Below, one piece after another: positions 14,803-23,300 of a stretch of 64,000 nucleotides of DNA. A program made the position numbers and the translations under genes. Location of the stretch: positions 1 through 64,000 of the forward strand of contig DASVXQ010000058.1 of the NCBI GenBank assembly GCA_036392615.1, written 5' to 3'. Position 1 is the first letter of the stretch. Each line of letters opens with the position of its first letter. The stretch comes from DASVXQ01 sp036392615 (GTDB taxonomy: Bacteria > Actinomycetota > CALGFH01). The notes beneath the pieces are model-generated. The model was not told the DNA's origin, did no database searches, and saw only the letters and a program-made list of their open reading frames with translations.

Positions 14803-17109
14803 ATGGCCCGTGTGCTGGCGATCTGGTGCCCTGACTGGCCGGTGGTCGCGGCCGGCGCGCCCGCCACCGAGCCGGTGGCCGTGATGGACGGAGGTCGCGT
14901 GCTGGCCTGCTCGGCCGCCGCCCGCGCCGAGGGAGTTCGTCCCGGCCAACGCCGCCGCCAGGCGCAGGAGCGTTGTCCTGAGGTCAGGTTGATCCCGTAC
15001 GACCCGGATCGTGACGCGCGCGCCTTCGAGCCCGTGCTGGTGGCGGTCGAGTCGCTCACCTCTCGCATCGAGGTGCTGCGCCCTGGTGAGTGCGTCTTCC
15101 CCGCCCGAGGAGCCGCCAGGTACCACGGGGGTGAGGTGGCCCTGGCCACCACCATCCTCACCGCCGTCGACCAGGTCCTCGGCGCCCTGTGCCGCTCCCA
15201 GGTCGGCATCGCCAACGGCCGGTTCCCCGCCACCCTCGCCGCCCGCCATGCCCCGGGCCGTGGTCCGTCCGCGAGCGCCGACGATGCCGTCGGCCCCGGC
15301 TGCGGCCTGGCCGATGGGCCCCGAGGTTCCGGCGCCGCCCTGGCCGATGGGCCCCGAGGCTCCAGCTCCGCCCGTACCGATGGCGCCCTCAACCCGGGCT
15401 CGGACCCTGCCGATCGGCAGTTCGCCGCGCGCCGTTGGATCGTTCCGACGGAGACGACCCTCGACTTCCTGGCGGGCTTCCCCGTCGCGGTGCTGGAGCG
15501 TCCCGAGCTCACGGACCTGCTCATCCGCCTGGGCCTGTCCACCCTCGGCGACCTGGCGGCCCTGCCACGGGCCGCGATGGCCGCCCGGTTCGGGCCGGAG
15601 GGCGTGCGGGCGCACCGGCTGGCCAGCGGCCTGGACGAGCATCCGCGCGCGAGCCGCCGTCCAGCGCCGGACCTCGGCGTGGCGACGGAGCTCGACTCGC
15701 CCGCCATGCGGGTCGACGTCGTCGCCTTCGCGGCCAAGGCGCTGGCCGACAAGCTCGTCGACCACCTCGAGCGGCTGGGTCTCGCCTGCACGCGCCTGCG
15801 GATCGAGGTCGAGACCGAGCACGGGGAGACGCTGGCCAGGGTGTGGCGGCACGAGCCGCCCGCGCGTCCCTCGCGGCGAGGGGCCGCCACCGACCCGCGT
15901 GCCGCGCGGGTCGCCTCCATCGCCGAGCGTGTCCGCTGGCAGCTCGACGGCTGGCTGACCGGCTCGGCGGCCACGCGCCCGACGGGCGCGATCACCCGTC
16001 TGGCCCTGATCCCCGACGAGGCGATTGCCGCTCGAGGACGCCAGCTCGGCTTCTGGGGCGAGGAAACCGAGGCCGGCCAGCGAGCCGCTCGCGCGCTGGC
16101 TCGCGTCCAGGGGTTGCTCGGGCCGGAGGCCGTCCGGCGCGTCAGCCTCCGAGGAGGCCGTGCCCCGGCCGACCGGGTGGTCAGCGTTGCCGAGGGCGAG
16201 CTCCCTGGCACCGGCGACCCGTCCGCCAACGGTCGCCCGAACGCCGGCAAGCGTCCAGGAGCCCATGCCCATGGGATCCCGGAGCCCGGCGCGCCCACCG
16301 GCGGTTCAGCGACCCGAGGCGTCTCGAAGGCTCGCGTGCGGGCGGCGGCTCGAAGCGACGCGGCGGCTCGACTGGACGTGCCGCTCCGGGAAGGCGCTGG
16401 TCTCCCGGAGGATCCGGGAGCCCGCCACATGAAACGTCGAGAGACCCTGGGTGGCGATGGTCGATCGGATGACGCTGGGAGCACCGTTGCGCGCAGGACG
16501 CTCCCAGCCGGAAACGGTCCCCGTCGCCGCCGTCCCCGAGGCGATGGGGGAGCCGGACAGCAGGTCGTCCTGTTTCCAGGGGCTCCCGACTCCCCCGGTT
16601 CCGCGGACGACCCAGGGAGCTCGCGCGACGCCGCCAACGCCGTCGGTCCAGCGGGTGGACCGGGCCGTCCCCAAGGCTCCAGCGGACCCATCGAGCCCGA
16701 TTCGGTCGTTGCGCCAGACGGCCCTCCCCGGATGGAGCCTGCCGCGGCGCAGCCACCGAGAGTGTCCCGTCGCGATCCCAAGGTTCCCCCCTGGCCCGGC
16801 AGGATCCCGGAGCCGTCGCCGGCGATCGTGCACCACGAGCCGGTGACGGCCGATGTGCGGGACACCGGCGGGGCGGGCGTATCGGTCAACGGTCGAGGGA
16901 TGCTGAGCGCCGAGCCCAGTTGGCTCCAGGTCGACGGCGATTGGGCGCGAATCGTGGCATGGGCCGGCCCCTGGCCGGTCGACGAGCGCTGGTGGGACCC
17001 GAACGCGCGCCGACGCCTCGCCCGTCTCCAGGTCACGACCCAGAAGGACCTCGCCTACCTGCTGAAGCTGACCGACGGCCGTTGGTGGGTCGAGGCCACC
17101 TACGACTGA
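14803..17109 (+). CDS. imuB: ImuB, catalytically inactive Y-family polymerase-like mutasome subunit
   Basis: A 768-aa protein opening with the ImuB hallmark ARVLAIWCPDWPVVAA. The Y-family fold is retained (palm/fingers to about 190, thumb/HhH FPVAVLERPELTDLLIRLGLSTLGDLAALPRAAMAARFGPEG near 225-270), but the metal-binding acidic residues of the DxD and SxDE motifs are replaced (RIEVLRPGECVFPARG), as in known ImuB. A clamp-binding motif QQVVLFP is at residues 586-592, and the C-terminus has the ImuB-specific block GPWPVDERWWD...GRWWVEATYD. It is longer than mycobacterial ImuB (~525 aa) because of an Ala/Gly/Asp-rich insert near residues 150-208 with a repeated LADGPRGS unit and a ~150-residue disordered linker before the C-terminal block. 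GGAGGAG precedes the ATG. Confidence 0.95.
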   Translation: MARVLAIWCPDWPVVAAGAPATEPVAVMDGGRVLACSAAARAEGVRPGQRRRQAQERCPEVRLIPYDPDRDARAFEPVLVAVESLTSRIEVLRPGECVFPARGAARYHGGEVALATTILTAVDQVLGALCRSQVGIANGRFPATLAARHAPGRGPSASADDAVGPGCGLADGPRGSGAALADGPRGSSSARTDGALNPGSDPADRQFAARRWIVPTETTLDFLAGFPVAVLERPELTDLLIRLGLSTLGDLAALPRAAMAARFGPEGVRAHRLASGLDEHPRASRRPAPDLGVATELDSPAMRVDVVAFAAKALADKLVDHLERLGLACTRLRIEVETEHGETLARVWRHEPPARPSRRGAATDPRAARVASIAERVRWQLDGWLTGSAATRPTGAITRLALIPDEAIAARGRQLGFWGEETEAGQRAARALARVQGLLGPEAVRRVSLRGGRAPADRVVSVAEGELPGTGDPSANGRPNAGKRPGAHAHGIPEPGAPTGGSATRGVSKARVRAAARSDAAARLDVPLREGAGLPEDPGARHMKRRETLGGDGRSDDAGSTVARRTLPAGNGPRRRRPRGDGGAGQQVVLFPGAPDSPGSADDPGSSRDAANAVGPAGGPGRPQGSSGPIEPDSVVAPDGPPRMEPAAAQPPRVSRRDPKVPPWPGRIPEPSPAIVHHEPVTADVRDTGGAGVSVNGRGMLSAEPSWLQVDGDWARIVAWAGPWPVDERWWDPNARRRLARLQVTTQKDLAYLLKLTDGRWWVEATYD

Positions 17110-17187
17110 GGTTTCCCGCGTCCGTCCAGCCGTTTCTCGAGGCGCGGATTCTGTCGCAAGCCTCTGGCTACCCCTGTGGATAGCCGT

Positions 17188-17216
17188 TTGCCTTCGTTTG
17201 CCTCCAGATGCATAAT
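17188..17216 (+). promoter_or_regulatory. Promoter of the WXG100 gene
   Basis: TTGCCT (17188-17193), a 17-nt spacer and CATAAT (17211-17216) make a good sigma-A-type promoter about 40 nt upstream of the ATG at 17258. Confidence 0.65.
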
Positions 17217-17257
17217 CTCGACTGACTCCGATCGACCGACATGCGAGGTGAGGAAAG

Positions 17258-17557
17258 ATGAGTGAGATCGGCATCCGGGTCACGCCGGAGCAGCTCCGAC
17301 AGGTCGGCGTCCGTCTCAACGGCGCCGCCGGTGACATCGACGGGGCCCTGCGGCAACTCGCCGCCAACGTCGAACCGCTCGGGACGGATTGGGCCGGCGT
17401 CGCGCAGGCCCACTTCCTGGAGCTCTGGGGCGAATGGCAGCGAAGCGCGACGGCGCTGCACACCGCCTTGACCGGCATCGCCCAGCTCACCACCCAGGCC
17501 GCCACACGCTACGAGTCCACCGAGCACGGCATCGCCACCAGCTTCGCCCACCAGTAG
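17258..17557 (+). CDS. WXG100-family (ESAT-6-like) type VII secretion substrate
   Basis: A 99-aa helical-hairpin protein with the WXG turn (DWAG, residues 46-49) between two amphipathic helices, and a C-terminal YxxxE (YESTE) matching the T7SS export signal. Length matches the family. GAGGAAAG precedes the ATG and a clear promoter lies upstream. There is no second WXG100 partner, EccC ATPase or LXG/PE/PPE protein in the window, so it is an orphan that may homodimerise and use secretion machinery encoded elsewhere. It separates imuB from dnaE2. Confidence 0.9.
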   Translation: MSEIGIRVTPEQLRQVGVRLNGAAGDIDGALRQLAANVEPLGTDWAGVAQAHFLELWGEWQRSATALHTALTGIAQLTTQAATRYESTEHGIATSFAHQ

Positions 17558-17770
17558 CGACGGGTGGCATTGCCGAGCGGCGGTTCCCGTTCCGATCTGA
17601 TCGAGTGCACCGCGCCGGCCAGTCTGGTCGAGCGCGCCAAGCCGGCCGCCGCTGAGTCGGGGCTGCCGCGTCGACCACTGGCTGGGACTGCCGTAGAGGT
17701 CGTTTCAAGGTCGGGAGGGTGACCGCCGGGCAAGAGGGCCCTTGGCGGAGGGTGAGACTCGGGCCGCACA

Positions 17771-18447
17771 ATGACCGGTGTGGACTCCGATGTTGTCGTC
17801 GTCACCCACCTCTTCCCGCCCGAGCGGGCGTCGGTCCTCCAGTTGCTCTCCTCGCTTGATGCCGGGCAGTGGCAGGCACCCACGGTGTGTCCGGGCTGGT
17901 CGGTCAAGGATGTCGCGTTGCACCTGCTGGGCGGCGACATCGACCTGCTCTCCCGACGACGCGACGGCCACCCCGCGACCGACGCGCCCACCCGACCGGC
18001 TGGATTCCAGGAGCTGGTGGCATCCCTTACTGGCTGGATGTGGCCCGCCAGTACACCGAGCGGTGGACCCACCAGCAGCAGATCCGCTACGCGGTTGGGG
18101 TGCCCGGGTTGAAGGAGCCAGCCTTCATGGCGCCGGTGCTGGCCACCTTCGTGCATGCGCTGCCACGCGCCTTCACCGGCGTGCCAGCGGCGGTGGGGAC
18201 GACAGTGGAGGTCGTGCTCGCCGGGGAGGCAGGTGGTCGCTGGGTGCTGACCCGCAGCCCGCGCGGCTGGGAGCTCGCGGCAGGCACGGCAGCAGCACCG
18301 CGCGCACGAGTGGCGCTGGACGCCGAGACGGCGTGGCGGCTGTGGACCAAAGGAATCAGGCCGGACGCGGCCCAGGCCGCCGTCTCGATCTCGGGTGATC
18401 GGGCGCTCGGCCTTCCGGTCCTGGACGCCGTTGCCATCATCGGCTGA
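17771..18447 (+). pseudogene. Maleylpyruvate isomerase-family (TIGR03083, DinB-like) gene, internally deleted and frameshifted
   Basis: The N-terminal segment (LLSSLDAGQWQAPTVCPGWSVKDVALHLLGGDIDLLSRRRDG) is the mycothiol-dependent maleylpyruvate isomerase N-domain of actinobacteria. After PTRPAGFQELVA near 18020 the homology resumes in another frame as PYWLDVARQYTERWTHQQQIRYAVG and runs to the stop. Roughly 60-70 residues normally present between these blocks are missing, so this is a deletion plus frameshift rather than a single-base error. The His residues expected to bind metal survive in VALHLLGGDID and RWTHQQQIR. An IS remnant abuts its 3' end, and an IS-related rearrangement could have caused the decay. 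Confidence 0.8.
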
Positions 18448-18453
18448 CGGATG

Positions 18454-18704
18454 GGCTTCACAACCTCTGGAGCTTGCGGCGCAAGAGCAGCGCGCAGGCC
18501 AGATGCAGGAGGCCAGCAGGATGTCAGCGCGGCGCTCGTAATGAACCGTCAGGCGCCGGTCGGCCGGCAGCCAGGCCAGCGACCGCTCCATCTTCCAGCG
18601 ATGGTGGCCCAGCCGGGTGCTGGATTCCACCCCGCGCCGCGCTCGCACGCTCACGTTGTCGACCGCCGCCCGCGACTATCCACCACACCTGACGTTGTGA
18701 AACC
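18454..18704 (-). mobile_element. Deleted IS5-type insertion sequence with terminal inverted repeats
   Basis: The left end GGCTTCACAAC (18454-18464) and right end GTTGTGAAACC (18694-18704) are inverted repeats with 10 of 11 positions matching. Between them lies only the 3' part of a transposase gene, so the ~850-bp-class element has lost most of its interior, leaving about 251 bp. It could still be mobilised in trans if an intact copy exists. Confidence 0.7.
18458..18654 (-). pseudogene. IS5-family transposase, C-terminal fragment with frameshift
   Basis: The minus-strand translation reads RRGVESSTRLGHHRWKMERSLAWLPADRRLTVHYERRADI, the C-terminal DDE-transposase signature including the catalytic-Glu region HRWxxERxxAWL...YERRADI. 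A frameshift follows near 18510, after which the usual ending LLHLACALLLRRKLQRL and stop appear in another frame. The N-terminal DDE half is missing. Confidence 0.85.
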
Positions 18705-18718
18705 GGCGCTTGGCTCCC

Positions 18719-19003
18719 TTACCGGTGGAAGGCTCGGCGGCGGGGGAGGGTGCGGTGCAGGCGACGGGGCCGCGCGGTGGCGCCGGCGGGCGCGGCTGCG
18801 GTGGTGGCCGCCAGGGGAGCGTGCGCGCTCCGGCGGGCCGGGGCGGGGCTGTTCGAGTTCGCGCCGACGGACCAGACGCCGCCGTGGCCGGCGTAGCATT
18901 GGAAGCGGACGACGATGCCCTCGGAGGTGTTCCGGACCGCAACGATGTTGGCTGGACCGAGAAGGAGGACGGAGCCGCACTGCTCGCAGTACACCGAGAA
19001 CAT
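18719..19003 (-). CDS. Small zinc-ribbon-like protein
   Basis: A 94-aa protein starting MFSVYCEQCGSVLLLGPANIVAVRNTSEGIVVRFQCYAGHGG. The CxxC (residues 6-9) and a downstream Cys/His pair (CYAGH) suggest a single zinc knuckle; small actinobacterial proteins with this layout are widespread and uncharacterised. The part after about residue 55 is Ala/Pro/Arg-rich low complexity and may be a readthrough extension next to the IS remnant, where the original C-terminus has been lost. GGAGAAG lies about 6 nt before the ATG. Confidence 0.6.
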   Translation of the reverse strand: MFSVYCEQCGSVLLLGPANIVAVRNTSEGIVVRFQCYAGHGGVWSVGANSNSPAPARRSAHAPLAATTAAAPAGATARPRRLHRTLPRRRAFHR

Positions 19004-19130
19004 TGGTCTTCTCCGAGTTCACGCCTCGCTCCGCGAGGCTGGGATGGCGGGCCGGGTCGAGTGGCTGGCAGATCGCCCAGACGCTTCTCTCCCAGGGTTC
19101 CAGGGCTGGCCTATAAGAACAAATCCAGTT

Positions 19131-19148
19131 ATGATCGATTTCGATCAT
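19131..19148. promoter_or_regulatory. Perfect 18-bp palindrome over the LysR start codon
   Basis: ATGATCGATTTCGATCAT is fully self-complementary, centred 8 nt before the ATG at 19147 and overlapping it. It contains a T-N11-A LysR-type core. Binding here would block initiation, so autorepression is likely. Confidence 0.6.
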
Positions 19149-20073
19149 GACTGCTAATGATTGGGCCTCGATCGAGCTCCGCCACCTGCTCGCGTTGCGG
19201 GCGGTCGCACGCACGGGATCGTTCAGTCGCGCGGCGGAGGAACTGGGCTACACGCAGTCGGCGATCAGCCAGCAGATCGCCATGCTGGAACGGTTCGTCG
19301 GGCTCCCGCTGTTCGAGCGGCGAGGCGGGCGCCGGCAGGTGATCCTCAGCGAAGCGGGCAAGCTGCTGCTCCGCCACGCCGGCGCGGTGATCGACCGCTT
19401 CCAGTCGGCCAAGGCCGACCTCGCGGCCTTCGCGGAAGGCGCCAAGGGAACGCTGCGCATCGGCGCGTACGAGAGCGTCAGCGCACGGATCCTGCCGGCG
19501 ATCCTCGGGGTGTTCGCGGCCAAGTGGCCAAAGGTCGATATCGACCTCAGGGACTCGTCGGATGACGAGCTGCTCCCCCTGCTCGAGGGCGGCGAGCTCG
19601 ACCTCGCGTTCGTGATGGACACCGAGGCGCTGAGCGACGGGTTCAAGACGACGGAGTTGCTGCAGGATCCCTACGTCGTGCTGCTTCCAGCCGGCTCGCC
19701 ACTGGCGGAGCAGGACACCGTCCCGCTCGAGGACCTCGCCGAAAGCCGCTTCGTCGCGCAGAGCACGATGACCTGTCAGCTGTATCTCGAGACGTCGCTG
19801 CGGCGGGTCGGCTTCGAGCCCGACATCGCGCTGCGGTCGAGCGACAACGCCACGGTTCAGGGCCTGGTCGCCGCCGGCCTCGGTGTGGCGATCGTCCCGC
19901 TGCTCACGGTGGACGAGAACGATCCAAAGGTGGCCGTCCGGCAGTTCGACCCGCCGATCCCGCCGCGGACGATCGTCATCGCCAACCACCCGGACCGCTA
20001 CCTGTCGCCGGCGGCCGAGGCGTTCCTCGACACCGCCCGCCAGGTCGGCGCCGAACTGGGCGGCTGGCGCTAG
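19147..20073 (+). CDS. LysR-family transcriptional regulator
   Basis: A 308-aa protein. The N-terminal winged HTH (ELRHLLALRAVARTGSFSRAAEELGYTQSAISQQIAMLERFVGLPLFER, residues 10-60) is textbook LysR. Residues 95-300 form the periplasmic-binding-protein-like effector domain (GTLRIGAYESVSARILPAILGVFAAKWPKVDIDL). The effector is unknown. No divergently transcribed target gene lies immediately upstream on the opposite strand except the small zinc-ribbon gene, whose start is 144 bp away. The region before the start is AT-rich for this genome (CTATAAGAACAAATCC) and holds an 18-bp palindrome overlapping the ATG. Confidence 0.93.
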   Translation: MTANDWASIELRHLLALRAVARTGSFSRAAEELGYTQSAISQQIAMLERFVGLPLFERRGGRRQVILSEAGKLLLRHAGAVIDRFQSAKADLAAFAEGAKGTLRIGAYESVSARILPAILGVFAAKWPKVDIDLRDSSDDELLPLLEGGELDLAFVMDTEALSDGFKTTELLQDPYVVLLPAGSPLAEQDTVPLEDLAESRFVAQSTMTCQLYLETSLRRVGFEPDIALRSSDNATVQGLVAAGLGVAIVPLLTVDENDPKVAVRQFDPPIPPRTIVIANHPDRYLSPAAEAFLDTARQVGAELGGWR

Positions 20074-20314
20074 CGCCGCCGAGCTGTGGCGCGGGATCGC
20101 GGCGCCGGCGCGGATGACAGTGATCGATGCCGGATCACGGCCGGAACTTGCGCCGCATGGGTGCGCAATTCGGGTCCACAACGGCACCACGCAGGCCTTC
20201 GGCATTCCGTAGTTCTGCGGACGAATTTGGCGCGATAGTCGCGAAGTGCGCGGGGAAATCTTCAATTTATGGGCTGGTTGCGTGTTCGGCCTGAGATAGG
20301 GACGGAATGCGCTG

Positions 20315-20343
20315 TTGCCTGCGGCGAACACATGTTCGACCAT
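20315..20343 (+). promoter_or_regulatory. LexA-controlled leaderless promoter of dnaE2
   Basis: TTGCCT (20315-20320), a 17-nt spacer and GACCAT (20338-20343) precede the ATG at 20351 by 7 nt. GCGAACACATGTTCGA (20324-20339) matches the SOS consensus TCGAAC-N4-GTTCGA at 11 of 12 specified positions. The geometry (box between -35 and -10, ending at the second base of the -10) is the same as for imuA'. Confidence 0.85.
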
Positions 20344-20350
20344 GTGCGCC

Positions 20351-23300
20351 ATGAGTTGGCGGAATCCTCCAATTCCTTGGGCGGAATTCGCCCGGCTGGC
20401 AAATGGCAGCAGCTTGCGGTCGCGGACCCCGACCATCGCCACCGAGGTCGGCCGGGCTCGGCAATCCAAGCGGACCCCCGAGCATCAGCCCGAACCGGCG
20501 CCCGAGCGCCAACCCGAACGGGCCCCCGGGCGGCGGCGGCCGGTGGCTCGGAGGGTCTCGCGGGCGCTGGCGTTTCCCTATGCCGAGCTGCACTGCCACT
20601 CGAACGCGAGCTTCCTGGACGGCGCCTCGCCTCCTGAGGAGCTGGTCGAGGAGGCGGTCCGCCTCGGCTTGGAGGCGCTCGCGCTCACCGACCGGGACGG
20701 CATGTACGGGGTGGTCCGCTTCGCGGAGGCGGCCAAGGCGCTCGGCATGCGCACGGTGTTCGGCGCCGAGCTCACCCTTGGCCTCGAGAGCGCCCGCCCG
20801 ACCATGCTCGACCCGGACCCCTCTGGAGACCACCTGCTGGTGCTCGTCCGCGATCCGGAGGGCTACGCCCGCCTCTGTCGGGCCATCTCGACGGCGCAGC
20901 TGGCCGGGTCCAAGGGGGCGCCGCGCTCGAACCTGGAGCTGCTGGCCGGCTTGCACGGCGGCCACTGGCTGGTCCTCACCGGCTGCCGCAAGGGGGCGGT
21001 GCCCCGCGCGTTGGTCGAGCGCGGGCCAACGGCGGCCGCGTATCAGCTCGACCTCCTGATCGAGACGTTCGGCCGCGAGAACGTGCTGGTCGAGATCTGG
21101 GACCACGGCGACCCGCTGGACTCGACGCGCAACGACGCCCTGGTCCGGATCGCGGCCGGGCGCGGGATCGACGCGATGGCCACCAACAACGTCCACTACG
21201 CCGTCCCGCGCCGCCGGCGGCTGGCCACGGCGCTGGCCGCGGTCCGCGCCCGCCGCTCGCTCCACGAGCTGGACGGCTGGCTGCCCGCCTCGGCCAGCGC
21301 GCACCTGCGCTCGGGATTCGAGCAGGCCAGCCGCCTGGCCCGCTATCCAGGGACGGTGGAGCGGGCGGCCGTGCTCGGCCGTGAGCTGGCCTTCGACCTC
21401 CAGCTGATCGCCCCGAAGCTGCCGGACTTTCCGGTCCCCACAGGCCACACCGAGATGAGCTGGCTGCGGCATCTCGCCGAGCAGGGAGCGATCCGCCGGT
21501 ACGGCCCGCGCGGCGCGAAGCGGGTGGAGGGCGCCTGGCGGCAGATCGACTACGAGCTCGACATGATCGAGGACCTCGGCTACGCGGGCTACTTCCTGAT
21601 CGTCTGGGACATCGTGCGGTTCTGCGAGCGCGCCGACATCTACTGCCAGGGCCGTGGCTCAGCGGCCAACTCGGCCGTCTGCTACGCCATCGGCATCACC
21701 AAGGCCGACGCCGTCTCGCTCGGCCTGCTGTTCGAACGATTCCTCTCGCCGGAGCGCGACGGGCCGCCCGACATCGACCTCGACATCGAGGCGGGCCGGC
21801 GCGAAGAGGCGATTCAGTACGTCTACCAGCGCTACGGCAGGGACCGCGCGGCGCAGGTCGCCAACGTGATCACCTACCAGCCGCGCTCCGCCGTGCGCGA
21901 CATGGGCCGGGCGCTCGGCTACGACCCCGGCCAGCTCGACGCCTGGGCCAAGCAGATCGAGATCTGGGGCCCGGGCGGCGGCAGGGACGACGTCCACGAG
22001 TCTCCTGGGGACCGGCCCGGGCCCAAGGTCGGCCCGCCGGCCGGGCGGCTCGGCGAGGCCGACGACCACGACGTGCCCGCCGCCGTCATGGAGCTCGCCG
22101 CCGAGGTCCAGGGATTCCCGCGGCACCTCGGCATCCACTCGGGCGGGATGGTCATCTGCGACCGGCCGGTGCTGGAGGTCTGCCCGGTCGAGTGGGCGAC
22201 CATGAAGGACCGCAGCGTGTTGCAGTGGGACAAGGACGACTGCGCGGCGATCGGGCTGGTGAAGTTCGACCTGCTCGGGCTCGGCATGCTCTCGGCGCTG
22301 CACGCGGCGGTCGACCTGATCCGCGAGCATCAGGGCGTGGAGATCGACCTGGCCGAGCTGCCGCAGGAGCCGGCCGTCTACGAGATGCTCCAGGCGGCCG
22401 ATTCGGTCGGCGTCTTCCAGGTCGAGAGCCGCGCGCAGATGGCCACCCTGCCGCGTCTGCGGCCGCGGACGTTCTACGACCTCGTGGTCGAGGTGGCGCT
22501 GATCCGGCCCGGCCCGATCCAGGGCGGCTCGGTGCACCCGTACATCCGCCGTCGCAACGGCTCGGAGAGGGTGACCTACCTGCACCCGCTGCTGGAGCGG
22601 TCGCTCTCCAAGACGTTGGGGGTGCCGCTGTTCCAGGAGCAGCTCATGCAGATGGCGGTCGACGTGGCCGGCTTCACCGCCGCCGAGGCCGACCAACTCC
22701 GCCAGGCGATGAGCGCCAAGCGCTCGGCCGAGCGGATGGAGCGGCTGCGCGAGCGCCTCTACCAGGGGATGGCGGAGCGCGGCGTGACCGGCGAGGTCGC
22801 CAACCAGCTCTATGAGCAGCTCGCCGCCTTCGCCAACTTCGGGTTCCCCGAGAGCCACGCCGTCTCATTCGCCTACCTGGTCTATTCGAGCGCGTGGCTG
22901 AAGCTCCACTACCCGGAGGCGTTCCTGGCCGCGTTGCTGAACTCGCAGCCGATGGGGTTCTACGCGCCGCGGACGCTGGTCGCCGACGCCCGCCGCCACA
23001 GCGTGGTCGTCCGCGGCCCCGACCTCCACGCAAGCGACGCCCTCGCCACCCTCGAACCACTCGACGGTCCGGAGGAGGAAGGGAAGGGCCCGACGGAGGA
23101 GCAGGGGGAAGGGTCTCTTGGCCCAGGGAAGGACCCGGCGGAGCGGCGGGAAGGGACTCGCAGCCCAAGGAAGGGCTCGGCGCGTGAGCGGCGGGAGGAG
23201 GTTCCCGGCCCCGGTGCCGCGGCTTCGGCGAAACCGGCTCCGGTGGCGGTGCGGGTGGGGTTGTCGTCGGTGCGGGGGATCGGGGACGAGCTGGCGGAGC

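Noticed and set aside
17258..17557. ESX type VII secretion locus
   Set aside because: Only one WXG100 gene is present; no EccC, EccB, EccD or mycosin genes are in the window.
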